Assembly: GCA_016987375.1 (NCBI GenBank)
Contig: PJRA01000263.1
Coordinates: 1,491,409 to 1,555,408, forward strand
Direction: 5' to 3'
Length of the DNA: 64,000 nucleotides
Source: Brachionus koreanus
Taxonomy: Eukaryota; Rotifera; Eurotatoria; Ploima; Brachionidae
Positions 37,858-48,949 of this stretch are shown here, piece after piece. Position numbers and translations under genes: made by a program. The notes beneath the pieces are model-generated. The model saw only the letters and a program-made list of their open reading frames with translations, was not told the DNA's origin and did not search any database. Position 1 is the stretch's first letter. The number at the start of each line of letters is the position of its first letter.

Positions 37858-39498
37858 TTTATAACATTTAAATAATTTTTTTTAGGCTATCAAAAATTTT
37901 CGAATAAATTTTTAGAAATATCATTTGAATTTTAAATTCTCAAGCTGAGACAATACTAGTTTGAATCTTTTTCCCATAAAATAGATTTGCTCCAAAATCA
38001 TCTAAATTCAACTAAATATTACAATTCTGATTGTTCGATCTCAAGTATTAAACTTAAGTACATAGTATCCTCTTTTTTAATATATTTATTCACTAAATTT
38101 AATTAGTTAACAATTAATTTATTAATTAAAGAAAATAATGTAGTTGTAATCTGATTAATTTTGGAGAAATTTAAAAAATTCTAACGATTTATAGTAAAAT
38201 CATCACGATTTTTTTTCCCAAAATAAAAAATAATAATCTAAAGAGCGGCTAAAAATGGTTGAATGTGATATAAAAGTGAAGTTTAGAGAAATTTACAGAT
38301 TTTTTTCATTAGTTTCTATCCGAGGGAACAGAAATAGGCAAAAAACACTGTTTAATCGTGAGCGTTTGAACCAAATAGAAACAGAGAATAAACAGGCGGA
38401 AAAGAGCCAGAAAAAAAATAAAATTTATTATCTTTGTTTAAAAAAAATGGTTTATAGCCAAGAATTTAGACAAATGAAATCATAAATAATTAAATTAAAA
38501 TAACATTCAACATATTTTTTAATATATATTTTTCAAAAATATTGTAAAGTAGAGTGCTTCTTAAGTGTTTAAATAGTATTTATGGGTATTTGAGGCTTTA
38601 AACTGTTTTTTTCGCGCCTCAAAAGCGGTTTAAAAATAGTTTTAAAGAAATATTTTATTTTGTTTATTAAGTGTTTTTTTCCTCGAGTAATTTCATATTT
38701 TTTTTAAAAATTAATTTCAAAATTTATCACTCTGGCCTTTTAATTGATCATTTGCTATGACCTAAATTGTTCTCATATGACACCATAAATGTGTTGTTAG
38801 AATTTTTTTCTGATTAAAATGAACCTAAGATTGTTTTTTTTTCTGTAAAGCTTTCAATAAGATATAGTCAAAAGCACCTAAAAATGACCATTTTAAAAAC
38901 TGTTAAACTTGGCGTTTTATTTTTTTAATCGAATAACTTTTGATTTATAAAATTTTTACCCTCAAAATAATATCAAAATAAATCAAATGTAATTGACATC
39001 TTAAAAAATAAAAATTTTGTCTAATTCGATATTGTGAACATTAAATACAAACCGAACAATTTTTTTTCTTTTTTATTAAATTAAAATTTACTAAATTCCA
39101 CTGCATTTAAAAATGCTGCATCAAAGTGCATTATGCTGTGGCATCTTTTTTTCTAAAATAAAATTTTAACTTTGCTTTTTATTCAGAAAATCTAATAAAT
39201 TCAAATCGTATTGGTATTTTATAAAGTATGTTACACTTTAATACATTATTTCTTTTTAAATTTATTCAGTAAATTTTAATTTATCAAAAGCGAAAAAATT
39301 TTTGGTCGATTTTTATTTGAATTTCGTCAAACATTTAATTGATTATTTAAGTATTTAGTTAATTAAATTTTTACGAAAAAAAATTAATTAAGTATGTTAA
39401 TTTACTTTTGCTCTGAAAAAAATTTCAAAATTTAATAAAAATTCTATTTGAATTTTTTTGGAAAAAAATTAAAAAATTTTCTTTTAAAAAATTTAATT
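37858..39498. other. Intergenic between RICTOR and THOC3
   Basis: AT-rich. One 76-codon frame (38255-38485) is Lys/Arg/Gln-rich and unlike any family I know, so it is not called as a gene. No repeat family was identified. Confidence 0.4.
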
Positions 39499-40515
39499 AT
39501 GAAGTATTCTTTATCAAGTCTGAATAAATTAGTCAAACTTCAGGAAACAGTTAAAAATGCTTCAGTTAAAACATTTTCAGCTCATAATTCCAAAATCCAT
39601 TCAGTTTGCTGGAATATAGATGGCCGTCGACTTGCCTCAGGCTCTACCGACAAAACAGTAGCTATTTTCACCTTCGAAAACAAAGAAAAACTTGTTAGTA
39701 TCAACCGAGCCACTTTGTTTATTAAACTTTAACTTTTTTTTTTAAAGTCAAAAGAAAGCACATTCAAAGACCATAAGGATACGGTGGATCAACTTTGTTG
39801 GCATCCAACTCATCCTGATTTACTGGTTACAGCAAGTGGTGATAAGACAGTTAGACTTTATGATTGTCGAGCAGCTAAATCAATTAAAACAATTGACACA
39901 CCTGGAGAAAATATAAATGTATGCTGGTCTCCAGATGGCAAGTGCATAGCAGTTGGTAATAAAGACGACTTAATAGCTTTTGTTGATACGCGAAGCTATA
40001 GATTCACTAGCGAAAGGCAATTTAAGTTTGAAGTAAACGAAATATCTTGGAATAAAGAAGGCGACCTTTTTTTTATTACAACAGGCCTAGGAACTATTCT
40101 CATTTTGAGCTATCCAGATTTGAATGAAGTACACAGTATTGAAGCACATCTTGGAAATTGTATATGCTTAGAGTTTGATAAAAATGGAAAATACTTTGCT
40201 ACAGGTTCTGGTGATGCATTGACATCTCTTTGGGACGTAAAAACACTCAGCTGTTTGAGAACTTTTTCCAGGCTGGAATGGCCCGTCAGAACCTTAAGTT
40301 TTAACTATGATTCTCAAATGATTGCTACAGCAAGTGAAGATCATTTTATTGATATAGGCCATGTAGAAACAGGAGAGCAGGTGGCTTGCATTAAAAGCGA
40401 TATGAGTACATTTACTATTGATTGGCATCCAAAATATAATGTTTTGGCGTTTGGTTGTGACGACAATAATAATGATCGTGATACAGGTTTTGTAAAACTT
40501 TGGTCATGTTTATAA
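39499..40515 (+). CDS. THOC3: THO complex subunit 3 (TEX1), WD40 protein of mRNA export
   Basis: Two exons (39499-39693, 39748-40515) separated by a 54-bp intron give 320 aa, typical for THOC3 (about 350 in vertebrates). THOC3 is a WD40 beta-propeller subunit of the nuclear TREX/THO complex, which couples transcription to mRNA export. Conserved family stretches: AHNSKIHSVCWNIDGRRLASGS, VDQLCWHPTHPDLLVTASGDKT, GENINVCWSPDG, AVGNKDD, FKFEVNEISWN, YFATGSGDALTSLWD, LEWPVRTLSF and TASEDHFIDI, spread over about seven blades. The ATG at 39499 is preferred because the frame upstream begins at TTG. A poly(A) signal lies at 40573-40578. Confidence 0.96.
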
Positions 40516-41352
40516 AAGAATGAAATTTTGATTTTTAAAAAATGTGAATTTTCTGAATTTAAAAAATATTATAATAAAATTTTTTCTATTTAGTAATCAT
40601 TTTTGTGATGAAAATTTCTCTTTTGAATAAAAAGTTATTAATGGTAATAAATAAGGAATGAATGATTAAGTTCTGGTTCTAGATACAATAGCCATACAAC
40701 AGAAAAACGTTAGATTTAACTTGATAAAATCAAAATTAATTAAAATTAATAATAGACGAAAGCTATGAAGATGATGAGTTAACTAAATTAGTTTATTAAT
40801 GGAAATTATTATTTTAAATTAATAAGAAATTTTCATGCAAAAAAGATCGGATTATTTTTCATAAATTTTTTTAAGGACTTAGTAGGAAATAAGCATCCGG
40901 CTCAATAAGAAAAAAAAATTAATCAAGGTTATTTTTTGTCTCTTTAATTTTATCTAACTATATTTTATTTAAATAGATTGATGGTCAAAATAAAAATTAA
41001 ACTTGGGCCATTTAAGACTGTCAGAATAATATTAAGAAATTTATACACTGTAAGATAATTTTTATTAATTTATTGAAAAATTTTTATTTTTCTTTTTTAA
41101 TTTATCACCATATCTAATTAATTTCGAATATTAATTCTACTTGCTTGATAAAATGAAAATTTTCTAAAAATAAATCTTTGAATTATTTCGAAATGTTTTG
41201 CAAAAAAAAGATTTCAACAAAGGCTTTTTTTAAGCGAAAATCAAAACTCACATTTCCTGTAGTTAAAAGAAAAATAAATTCTTTGATATTTCAAAATCTA
41301 GAGTACGCATAAAATTCACACCTTATTATTATCTGTTCTATTCTAATTAATT

Positions 41353-41372
41353 GACTGAGTATTTATACTCTT
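41353..41372 (+). promoter_or_regulatory. Candidate TATA element of nanos copy A
   Basis: A palindromic GAGTATTTATACTC about 95 bp before the ATG contains TATTTATA. It is preserved in the same place in copies B (near 48013-48026) and C (near 52751-52764). Conservation across the copies fits a core promoter, but they are recent duplicates, so this is weak evidence. Confidence 0.45.
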
Positions 41373-41460
41373 GGAAATCATGTGCAAAGAGCATCGAAAT
41401 CAATTTAAAAATTAATCATTCTAAAAAACAATTGAGCAATCTGAATAGTCAAAATAAAAA

Positions 41461-41985
41461 ATGGAAATTATCAACAAAAATCAATTGGTCTTTGGTTTGC
41501 AACAATTTGTCGATTCAATAATAAAAAGTCAAGATTCTCATGCATTTAAAAAATATGATCAAATAAGAAAAATGAGTGGATCTTGTTCAGTATCACCAAA
41601 TTCATCTTTAGACTCTTGTAAATCACCGTCAACAAATTCGATTAGTTCATCTTCACATGAAAATTCAATAATTCAAGGAAGAGTGAGACCATCAGAAATA
41701 ATAAAATTTGATTTTGAAAAATATGCTATCAAAAGTGCTCGTATTTTGGAGAGAAATCCAAGCAAACAAATTATTTGTACATTTTGCAAAACAAATGGTG
41801 AGCCAGAACACATTTACAAGTCGCATTCAATCAAAAATATTCAAGGTAGAGTAACATGTCCATTATTGAAAGAATATATATGTCCAGCTTGTGGTCAATC
41901 AGGTGAAAATGCTCACACAATTACTTATTGCAAGAAATTCAAGACTCAAAAGAGAAACACGATTTTGATGCAATCAAGAAATTAA
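41461..41985 (+). CDS. nanos: Nanos-type zinc-finger protein, copy A
   Basis: Single exon, 174 aa. Nanos is a cytoplasmic RNA-binding repressor that acts with Pumilio and the CCR4-NOT deadenylase in germ cells and stem cells. The C-terminus carries two perfect CCHC zinc knuckles: C-x2-C-x12-H-x10-C (starting CTFC) and C-x2-C-x7-H-x4-C (starting CPAC), with exactly the spacing of the family. The N-terminal 100 residues are Ser/Asn-rich and low in complexity (SCSVSPNSSLDS); no clear NOT1-interacting motif was recognised. A poly(A) signal lies at 42157-42162. The gene is tail-to-tail with GTF2H1 (stop codons 380 bp apart). Copies B and C encode the same protein. The flanks mark this as the probable original. 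Confidence 0.93.
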   Translation: MEIINKNQLVFGLQQFVDSIIKSQDSHAFKKYDQIRKMSGSCSVSPNSSLDSCKSPSTNSISSSSHENSIIQGRVRPSEIIKFDFEKYAIKSARILERNPSKQIICTFCKTNGEPEHIYKSHSIKNIQGRVTCPLLKEYICPACGQSGENAHTITYCKKFKTQKRNTILMQSRN

Positions 41986-42366
41986 TTTAATTACTTTGTT
42001 TTTTTTATTGTATTTTGACTAATTTCAAATAATAGAAAAAAAATTATTTTTTGACCATTTAAAAAATTATTCTCACTTTGCTTTTTTAAATTTCAAATTT
42101 TATAAATGTCGTGTTTATTTTATTTTTTTATCGCTTTTTCACAAATATATATTTTAAATAAAAATTAAAAACTAACTTTTATGTTTACATTTATAATAGT
42201 TTAAACCATTCAACTGTGTCGTTAACAACAAGTTGCATTTTTATTCAAATTTTAAAATGAAAAATGTAACTTTATTTTATTGATTTGTATAAATTGAAAA
42301 AAAAATATAATCTGAAATTAATTAAAAGTCATGATCGTAATTTAGATATGACAAAATGATTTTTAT

Positions 42367-45300
42367 TTACACGGTTCCTTGTTTGCTTTTCCAATTATTA
42401 TATTTCATTAGCGCTATTTTAAACATGTTTTCCAAATGACCGGTTACCTACAAATTCAAAATTTATATAAAAAAAAAAAATTTGTAGTTTTTGGCTTTCT
42501 TATAAAAATAATGACTGAAAATGATATTTAACTGATTGAAACTTTAAATTTTTTCTTTAAATCTTAATTATAAGATATAAAGTGTATTTATACTATCAAG
42601 AAGAGTTGGTCAAAAGTCAAAGTTAATTCTGTTCTCTAAATTTCATATTCATAATTTTATTATTAATTTAGGAAGCTTAGCTCAATCAATTAATATTATG
42701 GTTTAATATTTATTTAAACTTACGTTCCAGGAAAAATTTTCTTTTAAAAGTTGATCTTTTAGAACCATTATTTTTTGTTGGTAAAACGTTTTCAAAGTGT
42801 CTCTAGCCAATTTTAATTTCAATTCTTGCTCCGAATTTTTCGGAGGAAACATACAATGATAGGTCTTGAGCATTTCGCATGATGAAACATATATAGACTT
42901 TATTTCTTCTTGATAGTGCTTCGGTACTTCATCTCTTAAATTCTGTACATTGTTTGTCTGCATTAGTTGACTTCCTGGAGACAAATCGACCAAAATGCTT
43001 ATTGCCAATGAAGGATTAGACACTTTTTGGATATCAATGCTCCATTCTTGAAATTGTTGCAATGTTGTTTGACATAAAGATTTTTTATCTTTATTTTTAA
43101 GCATCTTTCCAGTTTGAGACTCTTTTTCGACAGTTTTTGGTGCATAAAAGTATCTGTCAATGTGTTTAAGATTTAAAGCCGCACCTCTTAATGTTCCAAA
43201 CTCCTCTTTTTCTAAATCTTTTATCTCGTCGTCAAGCAGACGAATCTTATTACTTCCACTACTATTCTTTGACATCTTGTTACTATCTTCTTTAATCGAA
43301 TTCTCTTCCATTGAGTTTAGCACTCTCATCGAATAATAATTATATCTTTTAATTAGATTTTGTTTAGAAAGATTTGATGCTTTGGAGGTCGTGAAGTCAG
43401 TCAAGCCGAATCCCTAGACAAAATTCTATTATTTTTCGTTTTTTTTTCTTTAAAATACCAAACACAATATCCAAATTTTGTTCATTTTGGTAATAAAAAA
43501 TTCAGAGTTTGATTACAAAATCTGTTCAAGAGCCTTGAGTAAGTCAAGCGTTGAAAGGGATTTGGGTATTTACTAACAAAATGATTTAAAATGGACTACT
43601 CAAGTCAAAAATTCTACAGCTAAAGCAAATAAAATTTTGGGCTTAATTAAGAAAGCATTTAAGTATCCTTGTAGCGAGGCTATCAAATTATTGTATTGTT
43701 CAATGATTAGACCATACCTTGAATATGCTGTCAGTGCTTGCTGTCCTTATACAGAAAAAGACATAAATGCATAAATGAAGAGCAACAAAGTTGATTCCAG
43801 AAATGCGTAATTTGTACTAGATCTACTAATAAGATAAATTGATGATGTTTTAGCTTAGATTTGAAGTTATAATAAATAATTGAAGTTATGCTTTTTCATT
43901 CAAATATTGAAAAAAAAATTTATTTTTATAATTTATTTAACCTTTGAACCGAACTTTTTTGAAATCAAACCCAAGATAAAAGCTAGTCTATTGATCGTAT
44001 GAAAATTAGATTAATCTTTAAATTTTGTTTTTACTAGAAATTAAATCATATAGCGATCAGTTGAATAAAACTTTAAATTTTAAAATTAAAATTAAACTAA
44101 TTTTTAAGCTTTGAGCAGTGTAATGATACGTTTCATGTTTTTGAAATGCGAATTAGTGTCAGTATTAGGCAAAACATTTCATCTTTAAACATGTTATTGG
44201 TATAGCTTATACCTTGTCTTAAACAGAATTTCCAACATATGATTTAAGCACAAAAACGTTAAAAGCGATAGACGTAAAAAAAATCTTCTAAGAAATTCAA
44301 ATGATCCTCTAAATACAAATGCTTTTGTTTTATGTTTAAAAACGAGACCTGCAACCACATCTTTAGAGTCTACCGCAATACCTAGTGTATTAGACAAAAA
44401 AAATGTGGAAAACCAAATCTAAGTAATATTCAATTTTCAAAACATGGTAGACCTAAAAAATTAAATTTTTTTTTCTACTTAGAAAAAATAGAAAAGCTAC
44501 TTTTTGCATTTTTTCTTACTCTACTATAAACAAATAATTTAGCTACTCAGTAAAATGTAAGCCAAATTTAAAACAATTTTTTTAAGATATAATTTTTTAT
44601 TAAAATTTTTCCTACTTAATAAAAAATTTTATTTATTTTTTCATTTGTCGGATGCTTACTGAATTTTTTTATAGAAAACACAACACTTACTTCCTCAATC
44701 GAATAGTTGATGATAATTTTACAAAGAAACTATTTACACTAGAAAGCCCGGCTGATTTCTCATCATAATTTCAAATAAAGTTATCAAGATAAATTAAACA
44801 TTTTCTTTGAAGATTTATTCATTTTCTAAAAAATTACAATCAAGATTTTTAGATAATAAAAACCGTTTTTTAAAATTTTATTTATATGTGGTAAAAATCA
44901 AGTTTCAATTTTTCAAAAAGGGGTCTAAAAAACCCATCAGGCGTTCTAGTGTTGATCAAATCAGAGAAATTTATTAAATTATTGCATACATTAATGATTA
45001 AAATGTTACGTTAAGTGAAAAATGGTAACTCATAAAATCACGTTATACACTTGAATATTCTTCTAATAAAAAAAAATAACTTAAATACTTAGAAATTGAA
45101 GGAAGTTTATAAGTCGAGTGAAAAAGAATAGAAGATATTTCAATTTTGAATTTTGGCTCAATTTTTTAGATTCGTACTTAGCGAAGAATTAATAAATAAA
45201 AAGAATTAAAATAAATTTATAAAAATAAAAAATTACAAATAAAATATTTTTACGAAATTATTTGAAATTTTTTTTTATTTTAAACCTCAAAAATATATTG

Positions 45301-46398
45301 ATATGGACAAAATATCTTGTGAAAATATTAGATAAAAATTGAAAATAATCTTAAAACAATCAAAAATATGAATTTTGTGTTTTTCTTTAATTTTAAATAA
45401 CTTACATCATCACTTGAGAGAACTTTTTGACTATCGATTATGTCCACTGGTTCTGTCAGAATTTGTTGTGCCCTTGATTTCAATTCTTCATCAAGCTTGA
45501 GAGCACACTCTTTGAATATATCATCTGCAGCCAAGTTTATCTGGTCTTTGCGGAAGTAAAAACTCTGAAAAAATTTTGTCCAAAAATCTTGCTCGGACAT
45601 TCGCGATGGTACATTTTGATTATATTTTATTTTCACTGACGGATATGTTTTTAAAATAGATTCTTTGTCATCATAGGATAAATTATATACCAGACCATTG
45701 GTACCGTCCGATTTTGGACAAATGTTAGCCATAAAACCTTGAGCAACACCGGTTTTCTGAGATTTAGAAGTTGATTTATAATCTTCCATCTAGAACAACA
45801 TTTTTTTAAAAGCAATTTATTAAATCTTAATTTACATTAACAAAATTTTTCCAAAAATCCTCTGCTGATAATATTTGCCCAACAACCAAGTCGTTATACA
45901 ATTGATAAATTTGAGGATTTTCAATCAAAATTCTGTTAAAAACAAAATAACAAATTTATAAAAATAAAAATGGCAAAAATAAACTTTTTTTTCTTTTCCA
46001 ATTCTGCACTAATTTTCTGGCCAAACTTGGGCAGCAATTGACTCAATTCTTCCTTTACTTTGTCCCTGTCTCTAAGCTGAGCTTCTGGTCCACCCGGATT
46101 GGTGAAATGAAATGTAGTCGAGGAGTCATCATGAAGAACCACTTGAAGCTGAACTTTGGCCTTGCCTTCCGAAGAAATCTTTTGAGCTTTTAAAAGCTAA
46201 TGATAAAATTGCATTGCCAAAAGATGTTTAATTACTTTTTATATCAACATAGTTATGGCTGATGGATGTTGCAGTTTTTTCCCTGCCTTTAGATATCCAT
46301 GAAATTCTCTCACTCATTACATACAGAGTTCCGTCCATTTTTTTACATCTCACATTTTCTATTTGGTGAATTATCTCTTCTTTGCTATTACCAGACAT
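42367..46398 (-). CDS. GTF2H1: General transcription and repair factor TFIIH subunit 1 (p62)
   Basis: Six exons on the minus strand (46398-46236, 46186-45985, 45932-45842, 45789-45406, 43413-42724, 42447-42367) give 536 aa (human 548). p62 is a core TFIIH subunit in nuclear transcription initiation and nucleotide-excision repair. The N-terminal PH domain (about 1-105) includes [30 protein letters not shown] and [13 protein letters not shown] segments. BSD1 ends [10 protein letters not shown] (about 143-152), BSD2 has [13 protein letters not shown] (about 216-228), and [14 protein letters not shown] and LSPGSQLMQ mark the C-terminal half. The last exon encodes [20 protein letters not shown]. 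The AATAAA at 42362-42367 overlaps the stop codon, so the 3' UTR must be minimal. Intron 4 (2 kb) holds a LINE relic and a MITE. Confidence 0.95.
43510..43790 (+). mobile_element. CR1-like LINE relic in GTF2H1 intron 4
   Basis: One nearly continuous frame reads [54 protein letters not shown] and YTEKDI, the CR1-type polymerase thumb order. An internal stop and missing ends make it a fragment. It is antisense to GTF2H1. Confidence 0.8.
44737..44951. mobile_element. Solo 215-bp TTAA-type MITE
   Basis: Starts CACTAGAAAGCCCGGCTGAT and ends CAGGCGTTCTAGTG. Same family, length and orientation of ends as 7127-7341, with scattered differences inside. Flanking tetranucleotides are TTTA and TTGA, so the original TTAA duplication has decayed or was imperfect. 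Confidence 0.8.
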
Positions 46399-47025
46399 GT
46401 TAAAAGCAGCTGAAAAGTTTTTTTTTTGTAAAATAAATTAAACTAATTTCAATTTTTATGCTCAAATTTTTTTTAAGGCATATATATATATATATAAATT
46501 ATATAAATAATAAATGTTATGAAATTAAATCTGATCATATTTTAGAATTATGAGTTAATAGAATAAAATTTTAATTAAATGATATTATGATACAATAGGT
46601 CAATCAAATACATATTTTACGGTAATTTTCAAAAACCTAAAGTAATTTGAAATTTTTTTTATTTAGTTTAAGTTATTATTTGTAAGGTTTATTTTGCTTT
46701 TCTAATGAATAATTTAAAAATTTTAATGAAAATAAATTAATTTATTTGTTTTTATTTTAATTGTTTTTGACATGGAAAAGTTGAGTATTCTTAATAATAT
46801 ATAATTAAGTTAAAGTTTATATTCTTAAAATTTGAAATTTATCTAAGTAGCTTTTTTAAGTCGATTAAGGATAAAAAAAAGTTTTTTTATTATTTATCTG
46901 AAAAAAATAGACTTTCGAAAAAAAGATATCAAGAATAGATTTTAAGTTCAAAATATTGTTTTTTGACATTATCATCGTTAAACCCCGCTCTTACAAACTA
47001 AGTCCTTTCTTACTAGGCAATTTTC
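46399..47025. other. Intergenic, upstream of GTF2H1
   Basis: AT-rich with a TA microsatellite near 46482-46495. No gene seen. GTF2H1 promoter expected at the left edge. Confidence 0.4.
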
Positions 47026-47173
47026 TATCTATAATTTCTAAATTTTTGAAATTTAATTATTTTATTTTATTTATTTTATATCAAACCGAATTAATAAAAA
47101 TAAAAATTTAGCACATTTACTTTTTATTTTCGAGTAAAATATGAATAGATAAATTCTGCTTGCTTGATAAAAT
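47026..47173 (-). repeat. Left arm of an inverted repeat flanking nanos copy B
   Basis: The reverse complement of this stretch closely matches 48663-48813 (ATTTTATCAAGCAAGCA, ATTCATATTTTACTCGAAAA, GTAAATGTG, ATTAATTCGGTT, AAATTATAGAT). The arms enclose nanos unit B. Confidence 0.75.
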
Positions 47174-47208
47174 GTTTGATAAATATAATTTAAAACGTAC
47201 TAAAAAAT

Positions 47209-48612
47209 TAGTTTTTAATTTTTATTTAAAATATATATTTGTGAAAAAGCGATAAAAAAATAAAATAAACACGACATTTATAAAATTTGAAATTTAAAAA
47301 AGCAAAGTGAGAATAATTTTTTAAATGGTCAAAAAATAATTTTTTTTCTATTATTTGAAATTAGTCAAAATACAATAAAAAAAACAAAGTAATTAAATTA
47401 ATTTCTTGATTGCATCAAAATCGTGTTTCTCTTTTGAGTCTTGAATTTCTTGCAATAAGTAATTGTGTGAGCATTTTCACCTGATTGACCACAAGCTGGA
47501 CATATATATTCTTTCAATAATGGACATGTTACTCTACCTTGAATATTTTTGATTGAATGTGACTTGTAAATGTGTTCTGGCTCACCATTTGTTTTGCAAA
47601 ATGTACAAATAATTTGTTTGCTTGGATTTCTCTCCAAAATACGAGCACTTTTGATAGCATATTTTTCAAAATCAAATTTTATTATTTCTGATGGTCTCAC
47701 TCTTCCTTGAATTATTGAATTTTCATGTGAAGATGAACTAATCGAATTTGTTGACGGTGATTTACAAGAGTCTAAAGATGAATTTGGTGATACTGAACAA
47801 GATCCACTCATTTTTCTTATTTGATCATATTTTTTAAATGCATGAGAATCTTGACTTTTTATTATTGAATCGACAAATTGTTGCAAACCAAAGACCAATT
47901 GATTTTTGTTGATAATTTCCATTTTTTATTTTGACTATTCAGATTGCTCAATTGTTTTTTAGAATGATTAATTTTTAAATTGATTTCGATGCTCTTTGCA
48001 CATGATTTCCAAGAGTATAAATACTCAGTCAATTAATTAGAATAGAACAGATAATAATAAGGTGTGAATTTTATGCGTACTCTAGATTTTGAAATATCAA
48101 AGAATTTATTTTTCTTTTAACTACAGGAAATGTGAGTTTTGATTTTCGCTTAAAAAAAGCCTTTGTTGAAATCTTTTTTTTGCAAAACATTTCGAAATAA
48201 TTCAAAGATTTATTTTTAGAAAATTTTCATTTTATCAAGCAAGTAGAATTAATATTCGAAATTAATTAGATATGGTGATAAATTAAAAAAGAAAAATAAA
48301 AATTTTTCAATAAATTAATAAAAATTATCTTACAGTGTATAAATTTCTTAATATTATTCTGACAGTCTTAAATGGCCCAAGTTTAATTTTTATTTTGACC
48401 ATCAATCTATTTAAATAAAATATAGTTAGATAAAATTAAAGAGACAAAAAATAACCTTGATTAATTTTTTTTTCTTATTGAGCCGGATGCTTATTTCCTA
48501 CTAAGTCCTTAAAAAAATTTATGGAAAATAATCCTATCTCTTTTTCATGAAAATTTCTTATTAATTTAAAATAATAATTTCCATTAATTAATAAACTAAT
48601 TTAGTTAACTAA
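47209..48612 (-). repeat. Segmental duplication unit B
   Basis: Inverted copy of 40773-42177, including about 690 bp of 5' flank and about 190 bp of 3' flank of nanos. The distal 5' flank shows several substitutions against A, while the coding part looks identical. Confidence 0.85.
47398..47922 (-). CDS. nanos: Nanos-type zinc-finger protein, copy B
   Basis: A 174-codon intact single-exon gene. Protein identical to copy A, and by eye the nucleotides are identical too. Both CCHC knuckles are present with family spacing (C-x2-C-x12-H-x10-C, C-x2-C-x7-H-x4-C). It carries its own proximal promoter region with the GAGTATAAATACTC palindrome and the AATAAA signal downstream, so it could be expressed independently. 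It sits between two arms of a roughly 150-bp inverted repeat. It could still be a silent duplicate, but there is no disabling mutation. Confidence 0.9.
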   Translation of the reverse strand: MEIINKNQLVFGLQQFVDSIIKSQDSHAFKKYDQIRKMSGSCSVSPNSSLDSCKSPSTNSISSSSHENSIIQGRVRPSEIIKFDFEKYAIKSARILERNPSKQIICTFCKTNGEPEHIYKSHSIKNIQGRVTCPLLKEYICPACGQSGENAHTITYCKKFKTQKRNTILMQSRN

Positions 48613-48813
48613 TTTTTTTTGCAAAACATTTCGAAATAATTCAAAGATTTATTTTTAAAAAATTAACATTTTATCAAGCAAGCATTTATCTATTCATATT
48701 TTACTCGAAAATAAAAAGTAAATGTGTTAAATTTTTATCTTTATTAATTCGGTTGGATATACAAATAAAATAATATAAAATAATTAAATTAAAAAAATTT
48801 AGAAATTATAGAT
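48613..48813 (+). repeat. Nanos 5'-flank fragment and right inverted-repeat arm
   Basis: 48613-48720 repeats the segment found upstream of nanos copy C (52911-53015), starting with TTTTTTTTGCAAAACATTTC and running through ATTCATATTTTACTC. 48663-48813 is also the right arm that mirrors 47026-47173. A further diverged piece (about 48865-48945, with AGTAGAATTAATCTATTCAT and AGATATGGTGAT) follows. These are leftovers of additional rearranged nanos flanks. Confidence 0.65.
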
Positions 48814-48949
48814 GAAAAAAAACAAGCTTGTTTCGTAAAAATTTAAAAAGAATTCTTATAAATAAATTATTTCATTTTAACGAGTAAGTAGAATTAATCT
48901 ATTCATATTTTATTCGAAAAATATTAGATATGGTGATATAACTAATATA

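Larger units (their letters stand above)
40773..42440 (+). repeat. Segmental duplication unit A (nanos parent copy)
   Basis: 40773-42177 matches 47209-48612 in inverted orientation, and the proximal part through about 42440 matches 51677-52965. Unit A alone has both the long 5' flank shared with B and the long 3' flank shared with C. The simplest reading is that A is the parent. The unit ends inside the last exon of GTF2H1. Confidence 0.85.

Noticed and set aside
38255..38485. 76-codon frame between RICTOR and THOC3
   Set aside because: Basic, low-complexity composition with no recognisable motif, splice context or poly(A) support; chance is likely in this DNA.
44194..44397. 67-codon minus frame in GTF2H1 intron 4
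   Set aside because: No domain, and it lies in an intron surrounded by transposon debris. It may be part of a relic, but this cannot be shown.
46482..46495. TA microsatellite as a regulatory TATA array
   Set aside because: A simple dinucleotide run in AT-rich DNA. There is no reason to assign promoter activity.
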